Assembly: GCA_025454075.1 (NCBI GenBank)
Contig: JALOPD010000164.1
Location: 1 to 7,542 of the forward strand
Source: Desulfobacterales bacterium
GTDB lineage: Bacteria; Desulfobacterota; Desulfobacteria; Desulfobacterales; UBA2174_A
Reading direction: 5' to 3'
DNA length: 7,542 nucleotides
Under the pieces are notes generated by a model. The model was not told the origin of the DNA. It made no database searches and saw only the letters and a list, made by a program, of their open reading frames with translations. The position numbers and the translations under genes were made by a program. Numbering within the stretch: position 1 is the stretch's first letter; each line of letters begins with the position of its first letter. Positions 7,077 to 7,542 of this stretch are shown one piece after another.

Positions 7077-7123
7077 GTGGGAGCGGCATCTTGCCGCGAC
7101 AATCGGGGCTCGAAGCCTCCCAC
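7077..7123. repeat. REP-type palindromic element (clover-leaf double hairpin)
   Basis: The outer arms GTGGGAG (7077-7083) and CTCCCAC (7117-7123) pair perfectly. Between them are two hairpins: GCGGCA-tct-TGCCGC (7083-7097) and GGCT-cga-AGCC (7107-7117); the end bases are shared, so the folds compete slightly. The GTGGGAGCGGC ... GCCTCCCACAA pattern matches the common REP/BIME sequences of many proteobacteria that are mobilised by RAYT transposases. Only one copy is in the window and no transposase is seen. Confidence 0.7.
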
Positions 7124-7334
7124 AACAATACTTTCTTGCTGATAAAGTGGCGCCGCGCGCCATGGCCTGCTTAAAACAATGCCTCACAGAAGAAAAGCAG
7201 CTGGCGACATCCTATCGGGGCCGGTTCGTCCCGAATAAATTCAAAAAGAGCTTGTCACGGCCTAAGCGAATAGTATAAGCCAACTTGTAGCTACTCCAAC
7301 CGGCGCTTCGACACCCTGCTCGCCATCCCGCTCT

Positions 7335-7339
7335 GAGGG
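7335..7339 (+). promoter_or_regulatory. Ribosome binding site of the membrane-protein gene
   Basis: GAGGG, nine bases before the ATG at 7349. It overlaps an in-frame TGA (7334-7336), so the ATG at 7349 is the earliest possible ATG of this frame. Confidence 0.55.
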
Positions 7340-7348
7340 CGATCCTGC

Positions 7349-7542
7349 ATGACTGATTCGGCCACCGCGTACCTACTGATTCCGGGCTTGTTCCTCGGCA
7401 TCGTGCTGCTCGTCAAGCTCGGACGCCGGCTAGGCGAACGGCGCGTCGCGGCAGAGCCCGTGGGGGAGAACGGCGTCCCGAACACGATCGAGGCCGCCAT
7501 CTATGCCTTGTTTGGACTGATGGTCGCCTTCACGTTTGCCGG
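7349..7542 (+). CDS. Integral membrane protein, N-terminal part (DUF4239/bestrophin-like)
   Basis: The first 64 codons of a gene that leaves the window. It starts at the first ATG after an in-frame TGA and has GAGGG upstream. Residues 8-24 (YLLIPGLFLGIVLLVKL) form a transmembrane helix, followed by a basic cytosolic stretch GRRLGERR and an acidic/polar loop. A second hydrophobic helix then begins, IEAAIYALFGLMVAFTFAG. The pattern of one N-terminal helix, a GRRxGxRR element and an A.(F/Y)ALxGL..AFTF segment resembles uncharacterised bacterial inner-membrane proteins grouped with DUF4239, which have a bestrophin-like fold. The function is unknown, and the family call is from memory of the pattern on a short fragment. 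It is transcribed away from hrpB. Confidence 0.72.
   Translation, partial: MTDSATAYLLIPGLFLGIVLLVKLGRRLGERRVAAEPVGENGVPNTIEAAIYALFGLMVAFTFA

Larger units (their letters stand above)
6963..7348. other. Non-coding junction between hrpB and the membrane-protein gene
   Basis: A divergent intergenic region of 386 bp. It should hold the hrpB promoter: on the minus strand TTGAAC (7041-7036), a 17-bp spacer and TAGCAA form only a weak candidate. It also has a small inverted repeat GGATTC/GAATCC (7047-7052 and 7060-7065), a REP-type element (7077-7123) and a 6-bp hairpin TGGCGC/GCGCCA (7148-7162). No convincing gene lies here. The base composition changes at about 7290 from mixed to uniformly GC-rich. 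Confidence 0.6.

Noticed and set aside
7176..7259. Minus-strand open stretch encoding about 27 residues (ALFEFIRDEPAPIGCRQ)
   Set aside because: It has no start codon, is bounded by stops on both sides and is not recognised as part of any family.
6760..7278. Plus-strand open frame of 172 codons crossing the hrpB start
   Set aside because: Its first third is antisense to hrpB, and the rest runs through the REP element and non-coding DNA. It has no Shine-Dalgarno and no family resemblance.
7291..7500. Minus-strand open frame of 69 codons
   Set aside because: It is antisense to the membrane-protein gene, which has a plausible Shine-Dalgarno, start and transmembrane helices.

Overview
The window looks like chromosomal DNA from a GC-rich anaerobic Desulfobacterota-type bacterium (Desulfobacterales-like). 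This placement is inferred from gene content: a GrdB-family selenoprotein, a soluble multi-PAS/GAF histidine kinase with an N-terminal Rossmann-like domain, a [NiFe]-hydrogenase maturation protease, and intergenic heptanucleotide repeat tracts. No rRNA or tRNA is present to fix the taxonomy.

Layout: four of the five genes are on the minus strand. In transcription order they are hrpB (6962-4392, DEAH-box helicase), a repeat-filled gap (4391-4194), a GrdB-like selenoprotein (4193-3321), a 993-residue histidine kinase (3276-295), an AT-rich regulatory gap (294-214), and the start of a hydrogenase maturation protease that leaves the window at base 1. To the right of hrpB, 6963-7348 is a non-coding junction containing one REP-type double hairpin. 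A divergent plus-strand membrane-protein gene starts at 7349 and runs off the window.

Main point: the selenoprotein gene is interrupted by one in-frame TGA (3674-3672), which would normally be read as a stop and would split the gene into a 173-residue and a ~110-residue ORF. The TGA lies in a UxxC motif (U174-P-F-C177) where GrdB proteins carry their redox selenocysteine. A perfect 8-bp stem with a GUG loop begins 11 nt after it, as expected for a bacterial SECIS. The 290-residue read-through product is colinear with the family on both sides of the TGA.

The selenoprotein and kinase genes are 44 bp apart and each has a good Shine-Dalgarno sequence, so they are probably co-transcribed. The kinase has no membrane segment, so it is a cytosolic sensor; its partner response regulator is not in the window. 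The hydrogenase protease has its own promoter-like sequence inside a cluster of TTGTGCAA half-sites, so it probably belongs to a separately regulated hydrogenase locus continuing to the left.
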